Part shown: in pieces, positions 22,537 to 33,300 of the stretch | Position numbering within the stretch: position 1 is the stretch's first letter | Layout: each line of letters opens with the position of its first letter | NCBI GenBank assembly: GCA_025765615.1 | Contig: JAIVFJ010000103.1 | Location: 161,963 to 225,962 of the forward strand | Reading direction: 5' to 3' | DNA: 64,000 bases | Source: Zopfochytrium polystomum | Lineage: Eukaryota; Chytridiomycota; Chytridiomycetes; Chytridiales; Chytridiaceae | Position numbers and translations under genes: made by a program | The notes under the pieces: generated by a model | Told to the model about the DNA's origin: nothing | Databases searched by the model: none | Seen by the model: only the letters and a program-made list of their open reading frames with translations

Positions 22537-24177
22537 ATACTGTAGTTTGGAGATGGTTGCCAATTGATCCTAATCTTTTCACACTTTCCCATTCAAGGAA
22601 GCGTTCAAAATGTGTGGCAGAGATTGCATATGACCAAAGGATTGTTGGGTATTGTGTTGACTCTCCATTCTCAAAATGGCACGCCAGTGCAGACTCAAAG
22701 GCCAGGCTGCAGGGCAAAGTATGTAAATCAAACAATAGACCACCCCCCAAAAGCCATTGGACTTCACAAAATGCAATGCAGTCAATTTTCTGTCTGCACC
22801 CCTGCCATGCACCCGTGACAGCAAATGTGTCAGACACCATTTGCAAAATTGCAGCACAAGGCGACCCAATGCTGGACCATGTCTAATGACTGCAAATACC
22901 ACAGTCTTTTGGGTAAAGGCACACCCTTGAAGATCCAAATACAATCACTGATAACAGATAAAACGGGGTTTTCGCATAATAGTGGTATGCGCAAAGGATA
23001 CTGAAAAGAGGTTTTCTGTATCTGTTATCAGTTCAGACATATTAGAAACATGCTGCAGGCTGCACCACACAAAAAAAAAAAAAAATTGTTAGTGTTGTCA
23101 GCATTTTGCCCAGTATGGAAGCCTGCAGACGCATGAACCAATTTGGCAGGTCTGAAAAAGCAAACACTGCCTTCTCAAGGAAATTTGCTTTTTGGCAATT
23201 CGACACTAACACAGGGCGAAACATCCCAAGCTTCACTTTGAGACTGAAAAACTTAACACACATTCACCTTTCACTCATCCCACTGTAAATGCCCAAACTG
23301 CTGAATAGGGTCTAACACAAATCGAGTCATTTTCAATGTTGGATTCGCTTTGATTTGATTTTCCGAATACAAATAACAATTCCAATGTTATTCAGCCATT
23401 TGATTCAGTAAATTTTCAATTTTTAGGCTGAACAGTCAGACATATGAAAATTTCACTAATGATGAAATCACTTTTGAATCAAGTCCAAATGGTCATTCGA
23501 ATCAAATGCAGGGTTCGTGTTCCATCCTAGTGCTGTAGCTGACAATGCCCTCGCTAAATCTACGCTCTACCGATTGAGCTAACCAGGCAACACACGATGC
23601 ATTTTTCCACCCAATTCGCTCGGGAGAATGATCACAACTCCCTCCATTGGCCTGTTCTTGGGTCATCATACAGCCCTTCCTGCAGAAAACTGAATAGTGA
23701 TAGAGAGTGGACAAACTCTGTGTGCAGTGTCAGAGGCATCGCACACTCCTCCTTGCTGCAGTACACGCAGCTGTAACTGCTTGCAATAGGCTCAAATAAC
23801 ACACGCAGATCCCTTGCTCCCAGCTGGGAGCAATTCTACTGTGGCAGCAGTTGATGAGCACTGTTCACCTTTCACACACCAGTTTGCCTGGAACCCACCC
23901 CCCCTTCTGCGGAACCCACATTCCGAATCTGACTGATTGCTTGCACAGTGATTGTTTGAATACACTTGGCCCAAGCCGACTGTTAAGCGTTTGCCTTCCA
24001 TCTGTTACCTGTGCCCTAACTCTGTGTCCCTTTTGCTCGCATGATTGCAAAAATGAATGAAGCTCCCCCAATAGTTTATAATCACTCCAGCTAATCATAA
24101 TCATAGTAGAACCATTTTTGTTGATAATCCTTGGCTTCTAGGATTTTTAGAAGCTGAAAGATGCTTTCATGTGGGCT
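22537..24177. other. Intergenic with a 5' half tRNA
   Basis: At 23560-23590 (-) an isolated tRNA 5' half (GCCTGGTTAGCTCAATCGG) is present without a 3' half. GATTTGATT-like words occur at 23300-23515. No protein gene is supported. Confidence 0.5.
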
Positions 24178-25763
24178 TTAACCCTTTAGCAATCATCGTG
24201 CCAATGGCAGCATGATGACCTACTTTTCCGCCATTACAATTAGAAGAACTTCACCAAAACAAAACAAATCCTCGTGAAACTTTAATATGTTGTAGTCCTA
24301 CCAATTCTGCAAATGCGGTTCCAATTAGCTTGCTCCTTTTGTTAGTGAAAAAAAGTTGTTTCAAACCAACGAAACAGTGTTCCATTACAGCACAGGCCAC
24401 CAATCACAACCTGCCTGCTCTCCACATCCGTGTGCCACAAAAAGAGTGATCATGCAACATTGCTGCAATTCCCAATTGCGATTTTTGGCATAGAGGTAGA
24501 TCCAGGATGTGTGCATCTGTGAACACCTCATTTGTTTAAATCTGTTTGCTGATCAGCTAACGCAAATATGCCGTTGAACGCACAGCTACACCAAAACTAC
24601 CAAAGAAGCCAGGAAGAAACACAAAGGCATATTGGGAGATCCATTTAATCAACTCAGGACACTCCAAGGAATCACTGGCTGGTCTTACTTTGAAAGAATT
24701 GAAAGCTTGGGCTGGTGTTATATGTTCTTAATCCAAAAACTCGCAACTGACAAAATCTAGGTGATCGTGCAGCTCAAAGTGGCTCTCGTTTGCACTGTCA
24801 AGCAGCAACAGATATTTCTAACATACACAGAGAGCACACAAAAACCTTTGGTGCTGGATGTGGAAGTTTGGAGCCCTCCACACTGCCTGGTGCTCATGGA
24901 AAATTGGATGCTTCTGGATCTGCTGCAAGTGCTGAAAACAGGACTTTGATGTGTGGACAAGTGGTTGCTTTTCCATTGGAATCTGCTGTTGGGGGGGTGA
25001 TGGGTTCTGCTGGAAGTGGACCGATTTCTTCAGCATTGATTCATCTGGCAAATTCTGGGGCACAAGTTGGCTCCACTGGTGCTTCTTGCTCTGGAAGTGC
25101 TCTCTTGGCTGATGAGAGTTCTGATGGACCTCCTCCTCTTGAGATGATTGATGACATTGTGATTGTCAACGCTGAGCAGTTTGAAAGAGACATTGTTGCG
25201 CTTCTTGCAGAGGGTGAGCAGTGTACAACCAGCCCAGCTGAGTGGGTTGAATCGTGACAAAAGCACAGACATTGCATCCATGCTGTCATCTACATGAGAC
25301 TGGAACACTGTCAAAAATGTGGTGCAAGTAGCAAAACAACCAAATGTGCCACATTTGGAAATCCAGTTATCACTGGTCTTTTTCTTTGTTTTTCCAACTT
25401 TTGCTCAACAGAATCATCATAGAAAAAAAAATTGGAGCAACAGCCACTTAGACCATTTATTTCATGTCCATTTTCAGAGTAGCACGCAAATTTTTAAAGA
25501 CTTTGGTGCAGTTTTTACATCAGTCCACTAATAAGAGAAAAGGCGTGCTGCAATCAGCACAGCTGCAGTTTTGTTGGAATTATTATTTGTCTAGATTGAG
25601 TAAAACAAGATGAAAAGGTACCAACAGAAAGCCCTTTCAATTCTGAACGTGCTGGTACTAGTTTCATCACGAAAGTCGCGTTGGTGCAGAGGTTAGGTAT
25701 GGGACAACTTTGAGGGTCATTGTGCAGCATGTGGCACAGTGGCACAGACCCTTAAATGGTTAA
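24178..25763. mobile_element. piggyBac-like element with TTAA ends (non-autonomous or decayed), copy 1
   Basis: TTAA lies at both ends (24178-24181 and 25760-25763). The inward sequences match imperfectly: left ttaaccctttagc...gcatgatgacc, and the reverse complement of the right ttaaccatttaag...gcacaatgacc, both containing GTGCCA. TTAA target sites with CC-starting ends are the piggyBac hallmark. The segments 24390-24740 and 25315-25763 match 48350-48720 and 49258-49703 closely. The centre (24790-25257, +) holds a 155-residue Gly/Ser-rich open frame not shared with the other copy; no transposase is seen. Confidence 0.65.
24790..25257 (+). CDS. Hypothetical open frame inside the TTAA element
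   Basis: A 155-residue frame that starts at an ATG, with a Gly/Ser/Ala-rich middle and an acidic C-terminal part (EMIDDIVIVNAEQFERDIVA) that looks helical. No family is recognised. Coding status is doubtful because the second copy of the element lacks it. Confidence 0.25.
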   Translation: MHCQAATDISNIHREHTKTFGAGCGSLEPSTLPGAHGKLDASGSAASAENRTLMCGQVVAFPLESAVGGVMGSAGSGPISSALIHLANSGAQVGSTGASCSGSALLADESSDGPPPLEMIDDIVIVNAEQFERDIVALLAEGEQCTTSPAEWVES

Positions 25764-26818
25764 GTCACATTCTCTCAAATGTCATGTGCACACCTTTGGA
25801 GGTACGCAGTTCTTGTATGGGGCACAGCAGTGCAGAAGCCAGCTGCCGTCTCCTGCGATTGAACCTGGTGCTTTAAATCACTCCTCTCAGTTCCTTGTCT
25901 GCCTTGTCCTGTCCTGCCCTGTTCCTGACAGGGGTGGAAGGAAGTTTGGTGTTTTGCATTCTTTGCACTCTGTGCAGCAATTTCTCCTTTTTGTTGGCGC
26001 TTGACCTCGCTTTGTTGTTTGCTAGGGTTGACAAGAGTGGTGGTTTTTATTTTGTTCTTTTCTTTTCTTTTTTTTTTTTATTTCCCACACTGCTAGTCTC
26101 CCACAAGTCACGTGACTGCCATGGGATCTCCAGTCATAGATGTAGCTGGTACCACTGTTACACTACCAAATGCATTGGGTCGCAGGGCGTCCCCTGTGTC
26201 CAAAGCAGTAAGTCCGTATCCCTAGTAGGCCCAGTAACGCCCTGACCAAATTGCCTTACCTCAGCTCCAGTGTTGTCACTGTATACCACTTTTTTGAGGT
26301 GGTCATGTGCTGGGGCTCTGTGGTGAGACCCCAATGCCTTCATTGCTTGCCAACCCTGCACCAACACATGCAGCAGCTGCCTTGCAATCACCTCCACCTC
26401 CAGTGCTCCACAACCATTGCTGTGATGCAGTTGTGGTGGAAGGGCTTGCACGACGCCAGCTGACGTCATTGGCAAGGCAGATTGACCAAGCAAAAGTGCT
26501 TGACAAAAAAATTTTTGCACAAGAGCCTACCTAAAATGCCCATGCAGGACTGTTTGGGGCTGACTTGAACAGTTTCTGATGCAAATTAGAGACTGCCAGG
26601 GGGCTAATAATGAAGTTTCAGGCTAAGTTTAACTTTCCAGACTCAATGGCCAGCAGGACTTCAGCTGTTGAAGCTGCAGTGTAGAAGGCGACATTGTGAG
26701 TGAAGGTGGCATTGCAAGAAGGTGGAAGGGTCGAGGAACTGAGGCTTGAATCGAGAACTTGTACAAGGGAGCAAGCAATCCTAGCGCAAACAACAAAGGT
26801 GGTCAAACCCCAACACAT
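25764..26818. other. Intergenic with LTR fragment
   Basis: At 25880-25930 (+) the last ~50 bases of the solo-LTR family (ctcctctcagttccttgtct ... ctgaca) are present alone. Poly-T at 26066-26083. No gene. Confidence 0.6.
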
Positions 26819-26975
26819 AGGAGTGTTAGGCAGAACTGACTGGTTAGCAGCAAGAGGCACAAGATGGACCTGATCCTATTGTGACTGTCAGTTATCATCC
26901 TCACAATGCCCATGGGAGAGCAAGCCACTGCCAATGCAGATCTGGGCGCTGGCTTGCGCTGATGACAAATACTCA
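26819..26975 (-). repeat. Dispersed repeat R3, copy 2
   Basis: Reverse complement of the 12686 and 55157 copies, including the gccaatgcagatctgggcgc core. Confidence 0.7.
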
Positions 26976-27164
26976 TGACAAAAGTTTTCATGGAAACCCC
27001 AAAATTGAAGTGCTGGTGGACAGAATCGCATAGAACGACTAGGGTTAGTTTGAAATGTTATGAAACAAACTTTGCGCACGCGGTGTCAATCCGCCGAGGA
27101 CGCTGACGCATGCATCTGACCAATAGAAAGGGGTGTTGCTTTGGCCCGTTTTGCACAAAGAACA

Positions 27165-27335
27165 CAGGATACTCTTTTATGATGCTAGGCATCAAAGAAC
27201 TGCCAGGCAGTAAGGTGTGTTAGTTTGGAGGGAAGATGAAGACAATCAGCCTTGTATCCAAGGAAGAGCTTATTAGGGAGACCTCAACTTGTCAGTGCCC
27301 CATGAGATTGGGAAGTTGAGACGAGTCCCTGCTGG
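27165..27335 (-). repeat. R2 fragment (copy D), upstream of the AP endonuclease gene
   Basis: Reverse-complement match to part of R2: the 'gcatcaaaagag' segment and the 'ccaatctcatgggg' segment in the same order and spacing as 37161-37375. It ends about 190 bases before the AP endonuclease ATG, so mobile-element debris lies in that gene's promoter region. Confidence 0.55.
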
Positions 27336-27522
27336 TTCTCCAGCAGCGGAAGCAAAAAACGCATTCTGTGCGGCTTCGCACCACGTCCGGACCAATCGGA
27401 CGCGACCAGCCTTGTCAGAGTCAGTCAGTCTTTGTAGGGAAAGGACGAGATGGAGACAGAGACAGAGACAGAAACAGAGACAGACCACACACAAACACAC
27501 ACACACACACACACACACAAAC

Positions 27523-28704
27523 ATGCCCGCCAAGAGGAGCAAGACGGTCGCCGTTACGAAGGCGCCGGCGACGACAGACGCTCCGGCAACGGTGGCAGCA
27601 GCAGCACCGTCGCCGCGGAGGAGCACCAGAGGCAGGCCGGCAGCGGCGGCAGCGGCGGCGGCCAACGACGAGGAGGAAGAGGAGAAGGATGACGAAGAAG
27701 AGGAGGAGGAGGACGAGGAGGCACCGCGCCGCAAGCCGACTGCAAGGAGCGCCGCTACAAGGGGGGCGAAGGCAAAGTCGGCCGCCAAGGCCGCTGCCCC
27801 CGAGGCGGCGGAGGCCTCGGTCCCCGCTGGTGCTGCTGCCGACGGCGACGGCGATGAGGATGACGCCGCCGCTGCCGCCGCCCCGAAGCGGAAGCGTGCG
27901 CGGAGCGCGACCAAGAAGCCAGCTGCCGCCGACGACGGCGACGACGAAAACAAGAACGACGGCGACGACGACGCTGCCGCCCCCGCCGCCGCCCCGCCAA
28001 AGCGCAGCGGCGGCAAAAAGCCCAAGCTCGAGTCCGCAGCTTCCTCCTCCGCCGCGGCCGACTACATCCTCCCGGCCTCGCGCCCCACAAACTCGGTCAT
28101 GCCTGGCGTCTACACCTTCCACACCCTGCCCCCCGCGCCCGCCGGCACCGCCGGCACCTCCGCCAACCCGGACGAGGTCAAAATCATCACCTGGAACGTC
28201 GCCGGCATCAAGGCGGCGCTCGGCAAGGGCATGCTCGCCTACATCGCGGCCGAGAACCCGGACGTCGTCTGCCTGCAGGAGACCAAGACCGTGGGCGAGC
28301 CCGACGGCGGCCTCCTCCGCGACGTCTACCCGTTCCAGTACTGGTCCGGCCTGCCCGCAGGCGAAACCAAAAAGAGCAAGTACTACGGCGGCGTCGCGCT
28401 GCTGTCAAAGATCGCCCCCGTCGCCGTCTCGGGAGAGATTGGCGTCGGGATGCCCATGGACGGTGAGGGCCGCGCCGTCGTCGCGGAGTTTAGGGACTTT
28501 CACTTGATCAATACGTACGTCCCCAACGCGTCCACCGCGCTCGCCCGCTTGCCCGACAAGCAAAAGTACAACGCAGCGCTCGAGACCCTGATGAATAGGC
28601 TCGACAAGACGAAGCCTGTTCTGTGGACCGGCGGTAACCCTTCCCTTTGTGCTTTTCTTTCTTTATTCTTTGTGCGGGGCGTAATCGCTACTCCGCACAC
28701 TCAA

Positions 28705-28743
<39 letters not shown>

Positions 28744-29128
28744 ACACCCTCACACACACAAAGACCTCAACGTCTCGCACAAAGAAATCGACCTTGCCAA
28801 CCCCAAAACCAACACCAAAAGCCCCGGCTTCACCCCGGAAGAGCGCGCCGACTTTTCGCGCATCCTCGCCGGGCCATCCGACCCGTCCTCCTCCCCGGCC
28901 TTTGTCGACGTCTGGCGCCACCTCAACCCAAACGTCCAGGACTACAGCTACTTCAGCTACCGCTTCGCCGCCCGCGCAAAGTACATTGGCTGGCGCCTCG
29001 ACTACTTTGTCGTGTCGCGCCGCGCGGTTGACAACGGAAACGTTAGGGGCTGCGTCATGCGTACCGAGGCGTACGGCGCTGCGGACCATGTGCCCGTCGT
29101 GCTGGGGCTCAGGAGTTTGAGGCTGTAG
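27523..29128 (+). CDS. APE1: APE1/ExoIII-family AP endonuclease
   Basis: Exons 27523-28633 and 28764-29128 give 491 residues; the intron splits the Asp codon of WTGDLNV and contains a (CA)n array. The first ~190 residues are disordered with Ala, acidic and basic blocks and NLS-like motifs (KRKRAR, PPKRSGGKKPK). The catalytic domain shows the family motifs in order: IITWNVAGI, CLQETK (metal-binding Glu), KYYGGVALLSK, INTYVPNA (catalytic Tyr), WTGDLNVSH (Asp/Asn), YSYFSYR, RLDYFVVSRR and GAADHVPVVL (Asp-His pair). These cleave DNA at abasic sites in base-excision repair. There is no C-terminal Zf-GRF, so it is APE1- rather than Apn2-type. The reading frame is open upstream, but the first ATG is at 27523, just after a GACAGA/(CA)n tract. 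Transcribed toward the kinase gene. Confidence 0.9.
28690..28762. repeat. (CA)n array inside the AP endonuclease intron
   Basis: CA dinucleotides fill the 3' half of the 130-base intron up to the acceptor aaag. Confidence 0.9.
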
Positions 29129-29200
29129 AGATGGGTGGTTGTTAAGACGGTGGGGTGGAGTTGTTAAGCGGAAGCGCAGAAGGAGTTTTTTCTGTCCTTT

Positions 29201-29232
<32 letters not shown>

Positions 29233-29677
29233 GTTGGCGCAGCTAGCTGTGGAGACCCGGGGGGGTGCTTGAAGAAACACGTCGTGGGGGGACATGACCA
29301 CCCACTACCTTTTCGTGATAAACTTCCCTTGTTTAGTGTTTTGCTGGGTTCTTTTTGCCTTTTCGGGAAGAAGGAAACATCCTGCAGAGAAACGCGTGGC
29401 CCACAAGAGAAAAAACAGAAAAGGGAAAAGAGAAAAGCAGGGGGGGGGATACACACAAGCACGAGCGACACGCTGGCGGATTGGTTAATTACTCGAACAG
29501 CAAGCAAGCTACACACACACATTAGAGAAAGTATCAAACCGGGGGGTGGTGGCGAGGGCCATCTAAATAAGGGGGGGAAGAAATGGTGAAAAATTGATCA
29601 CGCTACATCCGCTCAAGGCGAATACACAGGAAGACGCGCCAATGGGGGAAGGAACCCCGCCCGAAATCCCCTCACTC
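29129..29677. other. Convergent intergenic region
   Basis: Space between the converging AP endonuclease and kinase genes. It carries poly-T (29204-29232), G runs and no coding signal. Confidence 0.6.
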
Positions 29678-30363
29678 TCACCCCGCACCGTCAAGCAGAA
29701 CGGCCTGCAGGCACGTCTGCGCCTGCTCGATGCCCCTCGCCGCCAGCACTTCGAGGTCCGTCCGCGCCGCCGCGACCCCCTGCGCGGCCGCCCGCCCAAG
29801 CCACACTATCGCCTCCTCGCAGCAAGCAAGCCGCTTCCGCCGCCGCCGCCGCCGCCCGTACCCGCGCCCGCGCCACAACCCGCGCCCAAATCCAAACCAC
29901 AGGTACAAGGCAAGAGCGTACTGCGCGTGCCCGTCCCCGCCGCCGCCGCCGCCGCCGCCGCCCACAGAGTCCTCCGCACCACCGCTCGCGTGCCCCCGCG
30001 CCCACTCCGCTGCCCGCTCCAGCAGCACCTCGGCGTCCGCGCCCGCCGCCACCAACCGCTTCACGTCCACGTCCGTCAGCAACCCGCGCCCCTCGCCGCC
30101 GCCGTCGCCGCCGTAACCGCCCCCGTCCCATCCCCACGCCGACGTCGACCCGCGCCCCACCGCCCGCGCCGCCTCGCCCACAGATCGCATCGCCGCCCAG
30201 TGCGCCAGCGCAAAATGCACCGCCCCGCGCCCCACCGCCGCAGACTCGCACCCCCACGCCGCCCGCTCGCCGTCCGCCTCTGCCCCGACCCCAAACTGGT
30301 GCCGCAGCGCCTGCAAAAACACCGCCGTCTTGGGCCGCTGCAAACCGCACCCGCAGCAACAGC

Positions 30364-30399
<36 letters not shown>

Positions 30400-33300
30400 G
30401 ACGACGACGGCACCTGAGCATCTTCGTTGTCGCCTTCGTCGAGGTCTTGGCTGTCGGCGCTCGTGCTGCTCGCCGTGCTGACGCTGCTCAGGCTGGTGCT
30501 CCGGCTGCGGTCGCTGCGCGCACGGCCCCACACCCGCTCCGCGATCGGCAGCTCCTCGCCCGCCCGCGCTCCCGCTGCAGACGCCGCGCCGTCGCGGCAC
30601 TCGACGTAGCCGCACTCGTCGCCGGTGTCGTAGTACGCCTCGTCGCCGTCGGGCGAAAACGGCGACTCCCCGCCGACATAGGAGAGCATCTGCGCCATGA
30701 TGTGCGGTGGGGGCGATGGCGGCGGCGGCGGCGGCGGCGGCGCCCGCGTCGGGGGCGGTTGCGGCCGCAAAGGTGGGGATGCAGGTCGCGGTAGGGATGA
30801 AAACGGCGACTCTCCGCCGGCGCCGACGTTCCCATCATAGGAGAGTGTCTCCGACAGGATACGGGGAGAAGGCGATGGCGGCGGCGGCGACGGCCGCGTC
30901 GGGGGCGGCGATGGCGGCGGCGGCGACGGCCGCGTCGGGGGCGGCGACGGCGGCCACAAAGATGGGGATGGAGGTGGCGGCTGCCGGCCTGAAGGCGGGT
31001 ATGGCGGTCGCCGCCACGACTGTAGCCGTAGGGGGACATAGTCGCGCATGGCAATATCACACTCGGCTCCGACCTCTCGACTGACCTCACTTTGAACGAA
31101 CGCCTCGGCAGCTGCATGACTCGCGCGGCAATCCGACTGCGATGGAGAGGGCGCATCGGACGCAGGGTCCGCCATTATTACTGTGGCTCGCACCGTGTTG
31201 CCACCCCCTGCATTGTCTGCGACACTGGCCGCCAAAGATAGCCCGGGCGATCCAAGCGCCGAGACCCCGTCGCCGTTCGCCTCTGCCACCGCCGCCGCGG
31301 CCTCGCCTCCGCCTCCAAAAAACCGTTCGAGATAATCCGCCGCGCGCGCGTATGCGCTCTCCCACCCCTTCAGCGGCCGCATCCTGTTGCCGCCGCCGCC
31401 GCCGCCGCCGCCGCCGCGCGGCGACGTAGAATAAGGGTACACCACGCCGAAAATGGGGCTACTGCCGGCGAACGGCGACGACGGCCACGGCGCCGCGCGC
31501 AGTTGCAGCGGCAGCGCTGGCGGAAAGGTCTGCATCGGCGGTCGCTCCGGCGGTGGAGGTAATTGCGGTGGGAGCGGCGTCAGGTGCGGTGCGGGAGTCG
31601 ACACTTCCTGGACTGGCGGCTCGTCGCAGTCGATGACAAAGGGTGTCCACGGCCCCAGGACCGAGTCGTCGCCTATGCAGTCGCTGGTGAAACCGTCGCT
31701 CATTCCCTCGCGCGACGCCGCGTCTGCCACGACATCTCCAGGATCCGAGCTTTCACCGGGCAGGCCCAGCGATATCGTCGGCGGCGGCGGCGGCGGCGGC
31801 AGGAGCAGCTGGGTCAGCGGCGGCAAGTCCGCTGGCGTCGGAAAGGGTGAGGTCTCGCTGCCGCCCCGCTGCCGTTTGATGCGGGCGCCCGTGCCGTCAT
31901 ACAGTATCGAGCCCCCCGGCAGTGCATCGCCGCCGTCCCCGCTATCGCCACAAGTCCCAGACGTCACCGCACCGGCCCCAGGATCAGCATCTCGCGAGCT
32001 GCTACCCTCTGTCGCAATCGGCTCGTCGTCGTCCACCTGCATTGCCGGCGACGGAAACGGCGCGGGGCTGTCGCTATCACGCCGTCGTTTGACGCAAACG
32101 CCGGTTTCCTCCTCTGCAGGTGTCCAAGGTCTAAAAGCCGCAAAGTCCTCGCCGTCGACGTGGTTGCTACCCTCTGCCGTTCCTGCTGTTGTCGCTGCTC
32201 ATCCCAACAATCGCGGTTCCAGTGTAGCCGGGGCTGCCATCGAAATCGTCGACGTCGTCGTCATCGCCGTCCTCATCGTCATCGTCGTCCTCGTCTTCAT
32301 CCTCATGGTCGCCATTGTCGCCGTCACGGCCTTCGTGATCGCCTTCAACGTCGACGGCGGGGTGTCGCTGCAAAGGACCGCCCGGACTTCGGAGACTCTG
32401 GCACCGGCGCCGCTGCTGCTAACTTCAGAGCCGCTGTCGAATCTGCCTCGTCGAAATAACCGCCGCTGCGGCTTTTCTCACGACTCGACAACGCCACGCC
32501 GCCAACGCCGCCGCCGTCGTCGACTTCCATCCCCACGAATTCCTCAGGTGGTCCGGAAGGCGGCTGCGGTAGCGACGGCGCCCACGCGAAGCCGCCGCCG
32601 CCCTGCGCCGCCGAATTCCTGCGACGCCGGTCGCTCTGGGCATCGATCCCACTCTCGTTGCCCGACGTCGACGCCGCCACGTCGCAGCCGCCGCAGCCGC
32701 CGTCTCCGCCAAACTCTCCTTCGTCACTGCCGGTTTCCATCGCAACCGTCGTCGATCGCGATCGATGCGGAGCCTGCAAAGGCGGCGGCGGCGGCGGCGT
32801 CGGCGTTGGCGGTTGCGGCGGCTGCGGCGGCGACCACGGCGCGGGCGGGCAGAGTTTCGCGGCGCCCTCGCCGTCGCTGTCGGTTCCGTCGCTCTCCGTC
32901 CCGTCGCTGTCCGTCGCGTCGCTGACAGTTTCGTCGCTGTCCTCGTCGTCGCTTGAGGTTCGCGCGTCTTCTTCGTCGCTGCTGTCGTCTAGCCTTTCTA
33001 CAAAAGGGGGCAGCATGCTTGGCGGCGGCGGCGGCGGGGACGGCGCCGGCGTGAAGCCGCCCGCGGCTTGCTGACTAATTCCGCCTCTGCCAGCCAATTC
33101 GGATTTGTTTGCTGAGCCGTCGACCAGCCCCACGCCGCCGCCGCCGCCACCGTCCCCGTCGTTGTCGCCACTACTTCCGTCGTCCCCACCGGGCGATTTG
33201 ACTCGAAGCGCTCTCAAAGACTGCTGCCGCGGCTGCTGCGGCGGGGGCGGCGACGGCGTCGGCGTGAGCCCGTCGTGCAACGGCTCGACGGTGGCCCCGC

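Noticed and set aside
27289..27522. N-terminal extension of the AP endonuclease
   Set aside because: The frame is open but starts without ATG and translates GACAGA/CA repeats and R2 debris; the first ATG at 27523 fits better.
31453..32925. 490-codon plus-strand frame across the kinase gene
   Set aside because: Overlaps the kinase linker on the other strand; low-complexity Ser/Arg/Ala sequence without motifs, while the minus frames continue the kinase protein.
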